A stretch of 64,000 nt of DNA, taken from positions 992,001 through 1,056,000 of the forward strand of contig CAWHXW010000003.1 in NCBI GenBank assembly GCA_963833465.1. The letters run 5' to 3'. The stretch is from Fen-1298 sp963833465 (GTDB lineage Bacteria > Bacteroidota > Ignavibacteria > UBA10030). A model generated the notes under the pieces. The model made no database searches. It was not told the origin of the DNA and was given only the letters and a program-made list of their open reading frames with translations. The position numbers and the translations under genes were made by a program. Below, one piece after another: positions 27,123 to 35,508 of this stretch. The number at the start of each line of letters is the position of its first letter. Position 1 is the first letter of the stretch.

Positions 27123-27160
27123 TGATTCCCTCTCCTCAAAGGAGAAGGTTAGGGTGAGGT
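27123..27160. repeat. dispersed repeat (CCTCTCCTCAAAGGAGAAGG type)
   Basis: A compact, partly palindromic stretch (CTCTCCT-caa-AGGAGAAG, then TTAGGGTGAGG) lies between proB and the phosphatase gene. Its sequence resembles dispersed intergenic repeats of FCB-group genomes, from memory only. No other copy was noticed in this window. Confidence 0.3.
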
Positions 27161-27305
27161 CAAATTAAAGAAATGATACTATCCAAAATTATATTAAGTG
27201 GTTATACAGAAAAAACACTTAGTATTTTATTCTATAAGTTTCCATTTGCCTTTGACACGAGACTCTTTTACTTTAATAACAATAAATACAGAATATGAAA
27301 GCACT

Positions 27306-28109
27306 ATGATAAAATTTAAACCGATCATTTTTTTCATCGCAATATTCTTTTGCATACCAATTAGTTCATATGCACAATCACCTTATCAATGTTCATGGGG
27401 AAAAGACAGCTACATCATCGGCGCAGGTGGTATAATTGCTGTAACAGGCTTTTTTTTAGATAGAGCAGTTTCCTCTCCAACAATAGAAGAAATCGATCAA
27501 CTTTCCAGAGCATCAGTAAATGGATTTGATCGAAGTGCAACAAATTATTATTCAGAAAAGGCTGCGTCAACAAGTGATGTCTTATATGGTATTGCAATCG
27601 CTGCGCCTATTGTTTTAATTGCTGATCAAACGATGCGTAACGACTGGCAAACCATAACGCTGATGTATTTGGAAACATGTTCATTTATGGGAGGAAGCGT
27701 TTTAATATCCAAAGGATCCATTGAACGATTCCGTCCATTCACTTATAATTCAGATGCTCCGATAATTAAAAAACTTGACAGTGATGCACGGAAATCTTTT
27801 TTCTCCGGACATACCACAACAGCGTTTGCTTCTGCAGTTTTCCTTTCTACTGTCTACAGCGATTACAATCCAAAATCGGAATGGAGACCTTATGTATGGG
27901 CTGGTTCATTATTAATGGCGAGCGTAGTTGGATATCTCAGATATGAATCAGGTATGCATTTCCCGACAGATATTATAACAGGAGCAATTGTCGGCAGTGC
28001 AATCGGTTATGTAATTCCCTGGATGCACCGTGTTGAAAAAGAAAATATATCTATTACTCCAGGTATGCCACCTTCTAATTATGGTTTTTCAATTCAAATG
28101 AAGTTTTAA
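27306..28109 (+). CDS. PAP2-superfamily phosphatase, exported
   Basis: A 267-residue protein with a signal peptide (IIFFIAIFFCIPISSYAQ) and a PAP2 (phosphatidic acid phosphatase/haloperoxidase) domain. The three signature motifs are in order: KGSIERFRPF, SFFSGHTTTAFASA (the PSGH-type motif, here FSGH) and RYESGMHFPTDI with the catalytic His. It probably dephosphorylates lipid or polyprenyl pyrophosphates. The ATG at 27306 is chosen over 27198 because it begins a clean signal sequence. It is convergent with the restriction-modification gene. Confidence 0.85.
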   Translation: MIKFKPIIFFIAIFFCIPISSYAQSPYQCSWGKDSYIIGAGGIIAVTGFFLDRAVSSPTIEEIDQLSRASVNGFDRSATNYYSEKAASTSDVLYGIAIAAPIVLIADQTMRNDWQTITLMYLETCSFMGGSVLISKGSIERFRPFTYNSDAPIIKKLDSDARKSFFSGHTTTAFASAVFLSTVYSDYNPKSEWRPYVWAGSLLMASVVGYLRYESGMHFPTDIITGAIVGSAIGYVIPWMHRVEKENISITPGMPPSNYGFSIQMKF

Positions 28110-28117
28110 TTTTCACA

Positions 28118-28179
28118 ATGTAGAGTCCTGTTCGTAATTGGACTTCTATGTTATCCGATCCAGTGATCGGACTCTACAT
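28118..28179. terminator. nested inverted repeat between convergent genes
   Basis: Outer arms ATGTAGAGTCC (28118-28128) and GGACTCTACAT (28169-28179) pair perfectly. Inside, CCGATC-CAGT-GATCGG (28155-28170) forms a second hairpin overlapping the right arm. The position between two convergent genes suits a bidirectional terminator. The exact 11-bp terminal repeats would also suit a very small miniature inverted-repeat element. Confidence 0.6.
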
Positions 28180-28199
28180 AGTCAAGCACATAGTAGAAA

Positions 28200-31100
28200 T
28201 CATAAGCCATACTCTACCATAATCTCTTTTGCTATTCGCTCTGCAATTGCCCAGTCGTGGGTTTGCTGACCTGCACTCTTTGCAAGTTTTTCTTCTAACT
28301 CTCTTAAATATTTATGATACTTTGTGAGTGCTTTAATAATCATTTTATCGTCTTTTGGCATTCGGATTTCATAGATATTTGTCTTGGCAAGTATAATTGC
28401 AAACTGAGCTTTGCTTTCGCTGTCAACAGTAAAAAGTTTTTGCCCATTTGCATCAATCATTTGGTATTGGCCAAAGAAGTGTTCATAGTGCAACGGCATA
28501 CCTGATGTGCTATACCTTTCGACTTCTCTTTCTGTCAAAGGATGGTCATAAAATTGTTCTGGAAATTTCTTTGGTCCATCTGCGAGATATTCTTCTATAA
28601 CAGATTGCCTTATCTGGTCAACCGCGATCTTAACGGTCTCTTTTTGTTGTTTCTTCCTCATTTTTGGAAGTTCAAGTCGTTCACTCACCATTTCGCAAAG
28701 GCCATCATAAATCCGCGATAAATATTTATCCGGATCTAAACCTAGTGACTTAAGAATTGCAACATCGAGAGCTTTTCGATCTTTTTCTTTCACTTCATCA
28801 AAAATTGATTCACTCATATTTCTTTGAATAACGGGTAATTCCTCGATTGTCATTTTCTTAGGAGCAAATACGCTCTCTAAATCTGGAATAATCACCTTCA
28901 ACACTCCGTCACCTAAACTTACACGCCCAGCAACTTCAAGAAACAAATAAAAAAGAGTACCATTTAAGAACCTAAGCTGAGCCGTCTTTAGTTTGGGATT
29001 TTTAAATTTCCACTCAAATAGAACATCTCCTCCACAAATGTTTAAATTGTTTTCTAAGACCCTGTATTTTTTATCGACAAAACCAAGCGTCATAAAATCA
29101 TATGGTTTACGTTCTTCAATAATCCACCAGCGTTTTCTTGATTTAACACTTGGTACATCTTTCCAAAGAACCCCATCTTCTGTACTCTGTTTTTCACCCC
29201 ACTCAATATACTTTAGAGCTTTGGCATCATTGCTCACCTTTAATTCACTTTTAGTCTTTTGACAAAGGAAAAGATGATTTTTTAATTGCGATTCTTCCAT
29301 CCTCATACCATCTGCTTCTTTTGGACTTTTTATCACTTTTATCAAGTATTTTTTTTCGATCTCCCCTTCCCATCCACGAGTATTTCGACACATTATTAAT
29401 CCATCTTTAGTCTCTCTGATCTGTTCTAAATAAAAGAAATCGTTTACACCAGTTGTATAACCGCGACGGACATCAGCTATATCTTTCAATGGTACAAGTT
29501 GTTCATTACATATTTCAAGGATTTCAAAATAAACATCCGGGGCGCGAAGGTATTTTCCCCATTTAGCCGAATCCCCATTTTGCTGTAACTCCTCATCAAG
29601 AATATTTTGAGGAATGATTCTCACTCGAATTTCTTCATTATCAAACGAAGAAATATTTTTTGCTATCTCTTTGCTTTCCGGTTTGAATTCTGCTTCTTCA
29701 ATTGTCGAAACAATAGCATCGAACTTTTTCCAGCGGCGATTCGAATCGAACTTCATATCATACGGAACAAGTTCTGCCAGTTTCTTTTTCAGTTTTACAA
29801 AATGAACAGGATTGTCCTTTCGTCTCTCATCATTTTCTTCTTTTTCTAATACGGTTATAACAGTATTGACCGCTGCATCTTCAAACCACGGTTCCGCCCA
29901 TGAAGCAATAACCATTTTCACACGAAAATGATCGAGGAAGAATTGTTTTAATACCGATCCATATCCAACATCAAGCCATGAGTTTGATGTAATAACCGCA
30001 AACGCGCCTTCTTTGTTCAATAATGTAGCGGCGTGCAAATATATATATGCATAAATATCAGCTTGCCCTGAAAGCCGTAAATCAAGTAAATCTTTACCTA
30101 ATGCACTTTCAATCTGCTTTGAAGATGCAAGTTGAAATGGTTTTATACCTTTGAGTATAAAAAGCTTGGGATATGCTTGAAGCCATTCTTCTGCCAATAT
30201 TCTCGTAATATTTTGTTTATATCCTTTGTATTCTTTTTCAATTAACTCTTGGCGTATATATGGAAAGTTTCCAACGATGGAATGAAACTCAGGTAATTTC
30301 AAATTGACCTTCATTGCCTTAGAGCCCGAATGCGGCGGTGGGAAATCAAACGAGCTTCCTTTGGTAACTTTAAAAATATCCGTTTTTCTTACTCTTGGAA
30401 AATTATCATAGTCTCTTACACTTTGCCGGAAAAGATTAACGGTAGAAAGCTCCGCTGGAAATTTACCAATATCGAATCCCCAAATCTGGTCTAATATCTC
30501 TTCATGTGTTTTTTTATTAACGGATAAGAATCTTAGTCTGTCATATAATCGCACCAGAAATGTACCAGAGCCGCAAGTCGGATCGCAATAAATTCCATCT
30601 TTATCCCGCACAACTGTTGCAATTGCAAGGTCAACTAAATCTTCACGGGTAAAATATTGCCCAAGACTATGCCGCTTTTCCGGGTCTATGATTTCTTCAA
30701 AAAGCTGTCCGAGCACATCTTCTGGTAGTTCACCGAAATGATACGCTCGTAATTCTGAAAAGAATTCATACAAGATTTTATGTGCTTCTTTGGGTATTCC
30801 AAGTTCTTCAATCGGATCTTCCTCAAAGACTGCCTGCCAATCTCGCTCTCGTGCTTTTGCAAAAGCTTTTTTTATGCGGACGCCAAGATCTAATCCATCC
30901 GTTTCATCTAAAGCGGGCAGATCTTTGAAATATCTTCGAATAGTTAAATAGAAAATAACTTTCGTTATAAAACCATAAACGACATGGTTCGTAAGTATCT
31001 TAACATGATCTTCTGATGTTGGAATACCTTGAAGGCGGGCATATTGCGTTAATGTGCTCTTGAACGCTTTCTTGCCTTGTGCCTGGTGAATAAACGATTC

Positions 31101-31643
31101 GAAGACATCAAGAAGCTGGCTTGTAGTTTTTCTGATAAGCTCAACGAAAAATACTTTATCAGGAATAAATGAACAAGGTTTTCCTGTCTCAAGAAGATTA
31201 GTAAGTTCGTCACAAATCTTCCCTATAACCGACTTAATGTTTGCTTGTTTATCTATTCGTTTCCATTCTTCCACATCGGATAGGACCGCAATATTATCTT
31301 CTTGAAGCAGTTTAAGTTGACCATCCTTTATTTCGAAACATTTGAGTGTCTGAAAATTCCAAGTGAAAGCATATCGTACACGTAAATTTGCGGCTTTCTT
31401 CTTGAATGTCTCCAGATTTTCCTTTTTCCCTTTTGGTGGTTTTAATTCTATGTATGATGCAGCTTGGTTTGTTTGTCTTTCATACCAAATGATTGTATCT
31501 GCAAAGAGGGTTCTTCTATCGGCAGTAATGCCAGCTTCAGAGCTTGCTTCTTTAAAAGTATATGCGCTTGATTTGATAATTTCATCAAACCACTGCGTTA
31601 CCTTTGCAGAAAGTTCTCGTTCGTTGGTTTTTATTGTTGCCAC
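28200..31643 (-). CDS. type IIG-like restriction-modification enzyme (nuclease and N6-adenine methyltransferase in one chain)
   Basis: An 1147-residue protein. The N-terminus has a PD-(D/E)xK-like pattern, with Asp49 in FADTIIW and an ExK in YIELKPP (about residues 66-68). The methyltransferase core contains GQYFT (328-332), the SAM motif DPTCGSGT (354-361) and GNFPY (458-462) where most relatives have NPPY. The C-terminal ~450 residues probably hold the target recognition domain (including DVRRGYTTGVNDFFYL). A single such chain can both methylate and cut DNA. It starts with GTG three bases after a 121-residue partner. Whether the NFPY variant still methylates cannot be told from sequence. 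Confidence 0.8.
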   Translation of the reverse strand: MATIKTNERELSAKVTQWFDEIIKSSAYTFKEASSEAGITADRRTLFADTIIWYERQTNQAASYIELKPPKGKKENLETFKKKAANLRVRYAFTWNFQTLKCFEIKDGQLKLLQEDNIAVLSDVEEWKRIDKQANIKSVIGKICDELTNLLETGKPCSFIPDKVFFVELIRKTTSQLLDVFESFIHQAQGKKAFKSTLTQYARLQGIPTSEDHVKILTNHVVYGFITKVIFYLTIRRYFKDLPALDETDGLDLGVRIKKAFAKARERDWQAVFEEDPIEELGIPKEAHKILYEFFSELRAYHFGELPEDVLGQLFEEIIDPEKRHSLGQYFTREDLVDLAIATVVRDKDGIYCDPTCGSGTFLVRLYDRLRFLSVNKKTHEEILDQIWGFDIGKFPAELSTVNLFRQSVRDYDNFPRVRKTDIFKVTKGSSFDFPPPHSGSKAMKVNLKLPEFHSIVGNFPYIRQELIEKEYKGYKQNITRILAEEWLQAYPKLFILKGIKPFQLASSKQIESALGKDLLDLRLSGQADIYAYIYLHAATLLNKEGAFAVITSNSWLDVGYGSVLKQFFLDHFRVKMVIASWAEPWFEDAAVNTVITVLEKEENDERRKDNPVHFVKLKKKLAELVPYDMKFDSNRRWKKFDAIVSTIEEAEFKPESKEIAKNISSFDNEEIRVRIIPQNILDEELQQNGDSAKWGKYLRAPDVYFEILEICNEQLVPLKDIADVRRGYTTGVNDFFYLEQIRETKDGLIMCRNTRGWEGEIEKKYLIKVIKSPKEADGMRMEESQLKNHLFLCQKTKSELKVSNDAKALKYIEWGEKQSTEDGVLWKDVPSVKSRKRWWIIEERKPYDFMTLGFVDKKYRVLENNLNICGGDVLFEWKFKNPKLKTAQLRFLNGTLFYLFLEVAGRVSLGDGVLKVIIPDLESVFAPKKMTIEELPVIQRNMSESIFDEVKEKDRKALDVAILKSLGLDPDKYLSRIYDGLCEMVSERLELPKMRKKQQKETVKIAVDQIRQSVIEEYLADGPKKFPEQFYDHPLTEREVERYSTSGMPLHYEHFFGQYQMIDANGQKLFTVDSESKAQFAIILAKTNIYEIRMPKDDKMIIKALTKYHKYLRELEEKLAKSAGQQTHDWAIAERIAKEIMVEYGL

Positions 31644-31646
31644 TGT

Positions 31647-32012
31647 TCACCCCTTCCTCTTCGCTTCTTCAATCGCCTTCACCTTTTTCTCCACACAATT
31701 TTCCTGCTTGATGCGTACAAGCGTTGCGGTATCTGTTTGTTTTGCATCAATGGAATCGAGCAGAGAGGCAAGAACAGAACCGAGACGTTGGTATTCTTCC
31801 GGTGTGAGTTTGTCCGGTATTGGAGTCTCGAAATAGGTTTTCGTTGTGGTGACGATACATCCCTCTGGTGTTACACCGACTTTAAGATCGTCTTTGTTGA
31901 ATCCGCACTCGTAATGAGCAATAACATTTGCAGCAACTGCCTCAGCAACGCGCTGAATGAATTCTGCATCTGAAAGTAAGCGACCATGCTGGTCGTATCG
32001 TGGTTGTGACAT
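31647..32012 (-). CDS. hypothetical protein upstream of the type IIG-like gene
   Basis: A 121-residue hydrophilic protein with no recognised domain. The first half has the look of a small folded domain (AEFIQRVAEAVAANVIAHYE, then DLKVGVTPEGCIV); the last ~35 residues are helical and charged. It ends three bases before the restriction-modification start, so it is in the same transcript. A control or accessory protein for the enzyme is plausible from position only. The 3' neighbour region upstream of it (32013 onward) is filled with repeats. Confidence 0.6.
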   Translation of the reverse strand: MSQPRYDQHGRLLSDAEFIQRVAEAVAANVIAHYECGFNKDDLKVGVTPEGCIVTTTKTYFETPIPDKLTPEEYQRLGSVLASLLDSIDAKQTDTATLVRIKQENCVEKKVKAIEEAKRKG

Positions 32013-32118
32013 TTTGCTCCATGGTTTTTATCACATCCTTCACCCTTCGATGCTTCGATAAACTCAGCACTCAGGGTTCGGATGCTTTTGGAGCTTCGGT
32101 AGAGTTATTCTTCCACTT

Positions 32119-32196
32119 GTCATTCCCTCACGATTTTAGAGGGAATCTTACATTATCTCGGCCAAGATTCCCGATAGAAACATTCGGGAATGACAG
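32119..32196. repeat. MITE-like element with TGTCATTCCC terminal repeats
   Basis: Terminal inverted repeats TGTCATTCCC (32119-32128) and GGGAATGACA (32187-32196) bound a 78-bp element, which also contains internal stems such as TTCCCGA/TCGGGAA. The same TGTCAT...ATGACA ends occur at 32665-32732, and in shorter form at 33484-33531. Confidence 0.75.
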
Positions 32197-32237
32197 GTAA
32201 AGAAATGAAGAATGCTCTTTTTTCGGCTGTCTTTTAT

Positions 32238-32310
32238 GCGGGTTCTTGCAGGTACAAAACAAAGGCGCGAATCTAATGATCCTTTGCTCAAGGTACCTGA
32301 GAGCACCCGC
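32238..32310. repeat. 73-nt three-stem hairpin
   Basis: Three stacked stems are visible: GCGGGT/ACCCGC at the outside, AGGTAC/GTACCT, and CAAAGG/CCTTTG inside, separated by internal loops. It is followed at once by a second hairpin (32309-32369: GCACTCAA/TTGAGTGC outside and a GCGCCC-TTTC-GGGCG core). Both are noncoding and could be formed as RNA or as a DNA cruciform. Confidence 0.7.
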
Positions 32311-32431
32311 ACTCAAAGAAAACATCAGTCCGCGCCCTTTCGGGCGTGGCTGACGACTATCTTGAGTGCTAAAAAATTCTCAGGTTTTTGAGCGAGACAG
32401 CAGCCGAAGCTACGCTATTTAAATAAGTATT

Positions 32432-32825
32432 TGAGTTATAAGTTTAAGTCGTTGAGTTAAAAATTCCTTTATTGTTTTTGCAAATGAAGACTTACTGATT
32501 GAAAGCTACTAAAAAGGTAGCAGAGAAACAAAAAAATGGAGGTGGTAAGTCCGCTAGAATATCTTCAGAATGTTACTTAAAAGCTGATCGTATAGTGGTT
32601 ATGATATTACGTTCTGTTTAGCGTTCGGATACTATTGGAGCTTCGGTGTGTCTTTTTCTTCTACTGTCATACTCGCAAAAGCGAGTATCTTTCATGATAT
32701 ATGGTAAGATTCCCTCTTACGAGGGAATGACAATAAAAAAACTTTTTTCGGCTTCTTTGGTTCAGGGAGGTGAAGAACCTTGTCAAGGTTCTCTGAGTTT
32801 ATTCTTGGTAACCCTTGACAAGGTT
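32432..32825. repeat. 394-bp direct repeat, copy 1
   Basis: The sequence from TGAGTTATAAG to CCCTTGACAAGGTT recurs at 33079-33472, exactly 647 bp downstream, with only about five base changes seen and no indel. Within it are a GACTTAC/GTAAGTC stem with an inner GCTAC/GTAGC hairpin (32489-32551), an ATACTCGC/GCGAGTAT hairpin (32669-32688), an ATTCCCTC/GAGGGAAT hairpin (32709-32728) and the REP-like AACCTTG/CAAGGTT pair at its end. It has no protein-coding look. Confidence 0.95.
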
Positions 32826-32871
32826 GCCAAGCGGTATCCACAATAAAAAAGGGTGCGACTTACGTTACACC

Positions 32872-32982
32872 CTCTCTATTGGGATACGACTCCCAAACCA
32901 AAAGATGAACGAAGCGCACCCCTTTCGGGGCGCACCATCGCTCTGTGTCTTTGGTTTTCTATTTGTCGTATTTTATAGAGAG
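32872..32982. repeat. 111-nt four-stem hairpin
   Basis: Nested perfect stems: CTCTCTAT/ATAGAGAG (32872/32982), ATACGAC/GTCGTAT, AAACCAAA/TTTGGTTT and a GC-rich cap CCCC-TTTC-GGGG. Immediately after it comes AGACAGCAGCCGAAGCT (to 32997), which also ends the hairpin block at 32394-32411. It lies between the two copies of the 394-bp repeat. Confidence 0.85.
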
Positions 32983-33078
32983 ACAGCAGCCGAAGCTGAG
33001 CCAAATATGTTTTATCGTTTGGCGAAGTCCCGCACCCTGAGTTCATCGAAAGGGCAGCGGGGCTACGCAGTTTATTCA

Positions 33079-33472
33079 TGAGTTATAAGTTTAAGTCGTT
33101 GAGTTAAAGATTCCTTTATTGTTTTTGCAAGTGAAGACTTACTGATTGAAAGCTACTAAAAAGGTAGCAGAGAAACAAAAAAATGGAGGTGGTAAGTCCG
33201 CTAGAATATCTTCAGAATGTTACTTAAAAGCTGATCGTATAGTGGTTATGATATTACGTTCTGTTTAGCGTTCGGATACTATTGGAGCTTCGGTGTGTCT
33301 TTTTCTTCTACTGTCATACTCGCGAAAGCGAGTATCTTTCATGATATATGGTAAGATTCCCTCTTGCGAGGGAATGACAATAAAAAAACTTTTTTCGGCT
33401 TCTTTGGTTCAGGGAGGTGAAGAACCTTGTCAAGGTTCTCTTAGTTTATTCTTGGTAACCCTTGACAAGGTT
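33079..33472. repeat. 394-bp direct repeat, copy 2
   Basis: Near-identical copy of 32432-32825 (offset 647 bp). Differences include CAAATG to CAAGTG, CGCAAAAGCG to CGCGAAAGCG and CTCTGAG to CTCTTAG. Several changes keep hairpin loops open and leave the stems intact, which suggests either selection for structure or young age. Confidence 0.95.
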
Positions 33473-33483
33473 TTACCCTGCCT

Positions 33484-33531
33484 GTCATACCGGTGTCATG
33501 GTGAGCTTGTCGAACCATCAGCCGGAATGAC
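33484..33531. repeat. short GTCAT-bounded inverted-repeat element
   Basis: GTCATACCGG (33484-33493) and CCGGAATGAC (33522-33531) form nearly perfect terminal inverted repeats around GTGAGCTTGTCGAACCATC. It is the third element in this region with GTCAT...ATGAC ends. Confidence 0.65.
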
Positions 33532-33577
33532 CCTATGTCTCAATATTAAATCGTGACACACTTTACCGTATACTTTG

Positions 33578-34038
33578 TAATTGTTACTCTTTACAACCCG
33601 TTTGAAACGGTTTCCCGCTCGCATGTTAGACCTTACGATCCGTTTGCAACGCTTTCCCACTCGTGTGTTAGACCTTACGATTGGCATGTCAGGCTTTCCT
33701 TTGTCAATGTTACCTCTTCCCTTGTCATTGCTGCACCCTCCGATGTCTTTGCAACAGTTTCCCGCATCAATGTTAAGCCTTACCATCGGTTTGTCAGACA
33801 CTCCCGGCTCAATGTAACAGCAGACAAAGCGTTTGTCAACCATACCAAAGGCAATGCTTCACATCGAAGTCCTATGTTTTATTCTTACCTGACATTGTTT
33901 CATATCGCGGTGGCAATGTTCCGCACATTTTTATCAATGTTTCAAAACATAACTTCTTTGAATTATCCAGAATAGGCATTTCATAACCGCGAACCGGCAT
34001 TGCTTGTTTCACTCCTATTGATGTTTCGATTTGAGGTT
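33578..34038. repeat. degenerate 21-bp tandem repeat, about 22 units
   Basis: Units of 21 bases run head to tail from about 33578 to 34038, each with the pattern NNN(A/T)TG(T/C)(T/A) in its first eight positions and C/T-rich middle bases. Examples are the units starting at 33599, 33620, 33641, 33662, 33704, 33767 and 33934. A one-base slip occurs near 33870, after which the 21-bp register resumes. Because 21 is a multiple of three, several frames on both strands stay open and read as seven-residue repeats. These include a 140-codon ORF at 33553-33975, which I do not regard as a gene. Confidence 0.85.
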
Positions 34039-34105
34039 ATATTAAATCGAAAAGAATAGCCATTTATGCCGGGCTGGATTGAGTATTTGCGTTATCATTT
34101 TGTGC

Positions 34106-35389
34106 CTAATTTTCTTCTTTCTTTACTCCAAAGCTTTCTGGAATTTTCACCAATGCCGCTACAATAAATCCCGGTATAGTCGATATCATTACCCACAGAA
34201 AGAAATGTTGATAACCGATAAGTTCTTGAATTTTCCCGCTCATCATTCCGGGGAGCATCATTCCAAGTGCCATAATACCTGTGCAAATGGCAAAGTGAGC
34301 AGTCTTATGTTCGCCCTGCGAAATGTAAATCATATACATCGCGTAGGCAGTGAATCCAAAACCGTACCCAAACTGCTCCAGTGCTACAGCAATATTGATA
34401 AATAGTAAATTAGTTGGCTGGAAATTCGAAAGATAGACGAACATTAAATCTGGTGTGTGCATAATAATTACCATTGGCCAAAGCCACCACAAAAGACCTT
34501 TTTTAGAAATTGCATATCCGCCAATTAATCCGCCCGCTGTTAGTGCAATAATACCGACAGTGCCATAGACAATTCCTACTTCACTCGTTGTTAGTCCAAG
34601 TCCGCCTATGTTGCGCGAATCTAATAAAAATGGCGAAACGAGTTTTACTAATTGCGCTTCTGCAAAACGATAGAAGAGCAAGAACAAAAGAATTATTAAA
34701 ATATCTTTTCGTTTGAAGAAGATAACGAAAGTGTGAATGAATTCAGATAAAATTCCTTTTGTTTTATCTTCCAAAGTTGATATATCTGCCGTTGGATACG
34801 GAAGGATGAATCGGTGATACAAACAAAGCACTGCGAACATAGCTGCGATCACAAAAAAAGTAACCGACCATGCCTGCGGAATTCCGATTTTCGGCTCAAG
34901 CGTTCCAGCCAGAACGACTAATGCGCCTTGTCCGGCAATCATTGCAATGCGATAAAATGTAGTGCGGACACCGACAAATGCAGCCTGCTGCGGCTCATTC
35001 AAGCCAAGCATGTAAAATCCATCAGCGGCAATATCGTGCGTTGCAGAACTGAAAGCCATCAATGCAAAGACAATGAGCGTTAGAATGAGGAATGATGAGC
35101 TTGGAATAGTGAATGCAACACCGATGAGCGCAATAGAAATCAGAAATTGAGTTATGACAACCCAAAGCCGTTTTGTTAAAAACATGTCAACAAACGGACT
35201 CCACAACGGTTTAATCGCCCAGGGTAAATAAAGCCAGCTTGTGTAAAGAGCGATATCGGTATTAGAAATTCCGAGCTTCTTGTACATAATTACAGAAACC
35301 GTCATCACAACGACATATGGAATTCCTTCTGCAAAGTAAAGTGATGGAATCCAAGCCCAGGGATTTCGGCGCGTTCGCCTTTCTATCAT
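34106..35389 (-). CDS. AmpG-like MFS transporter
   Basis: A 427-residue membrane protein with about 12 predicted transmembrane segments. The start (SLYFAEGIPYVVVMTVSVIMYK) and the motif ATHDIAADGFYML are typical of the AmpG/PAT branch of the major facilitator superfamily. AmpG imports muropeptides for cell-wall recycling, but related members carry other substrates, so the cargo is uncertain. It stands alone on the minus strand, and its 3' end faces the repeat region. Confidence 0.8.
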   Translation of the reverse strand: MIERRTRRNPWAWIPSLYFAEGIPYVVVMTVSVIMYKKLGISNTDIALYTSWLYLPWAIKPLWSPFVDMFLTKRLWVVITQFLISIALIGVAFTIPSSSFLILTLIVFALMAFSSATHDIAADGFYMLGLNEPQQAAFVGVRTTFYRIAMIAGQGALVVLAGTLEPKIGIPQAWSVTFFVIAAMFAVLCLYHRFILPYPTADISTLEDKTKGILSEFIHTFVIFFKRKDILIILLFLLFYRFAEAQLVKLVSPFLLDSRNIGGLGLTTSEVGIVYGTVGIIALTAGGLIGGYAISKKGLLWWLWPMVIIMHTPDLMFVYLSNFQPTNLLFINIAVALEQFGYGFGFTAYAMYMIYISQGEHKTAHFAICTGIMALGMMLPGMMSGKIQELIGYQHFFLWVMISTIPGFIVAALVKIPESFGVKKEEN

Positions 35390-35508
35390 AAAAGTATCTT
35401 TCTATAACACGATTCAAACATCAAATATCGTCGCATCATTGTCTATTCATATTTTAAATTTCGAGTAGGCGTTGTGTATTTGGTCATTAAATGTTCGCGG
35501 CTGAATTA

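Larger units (their letters stand above)
32013..34105. other. 2.1-kb gene-free repeat region
   Basis: No credible gene lies between the 121-residue protein (ends 32012) and the transporter (34106). The order is: a GTCAT-ended element, two hairpins, 394-bp repeat copy 1, a long hairpin, copy 2, a second GTCAT-ended element, and the 21-bp array. Short ORFs here overlap repeats, differ between copies or lack ribosome sites. Confidence 0.8.

Noticed and set aside
32646..33081. Short ORFs inside the 394-bp repeat and the 111-nt hairpin
   Set aside because: They overlap repeats and hairpins, end differently in the two copies, and have no recognisable protein features.
33553..33975. 140-residue protein-coding gene
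   Set aside because: The frame stays open because the 21-bp repeat is a multiple of three. Two other frames, one on the opposite strand, are equally open, there is no ribosome site, and the unit slip near 33870 changes the repeat frame.
32013..34105. Retron or group II intron
   Set aside because: There are structured repeats, but no reverse transcriptase gene is present in the window and no intron domain V/VI pattern was seen.
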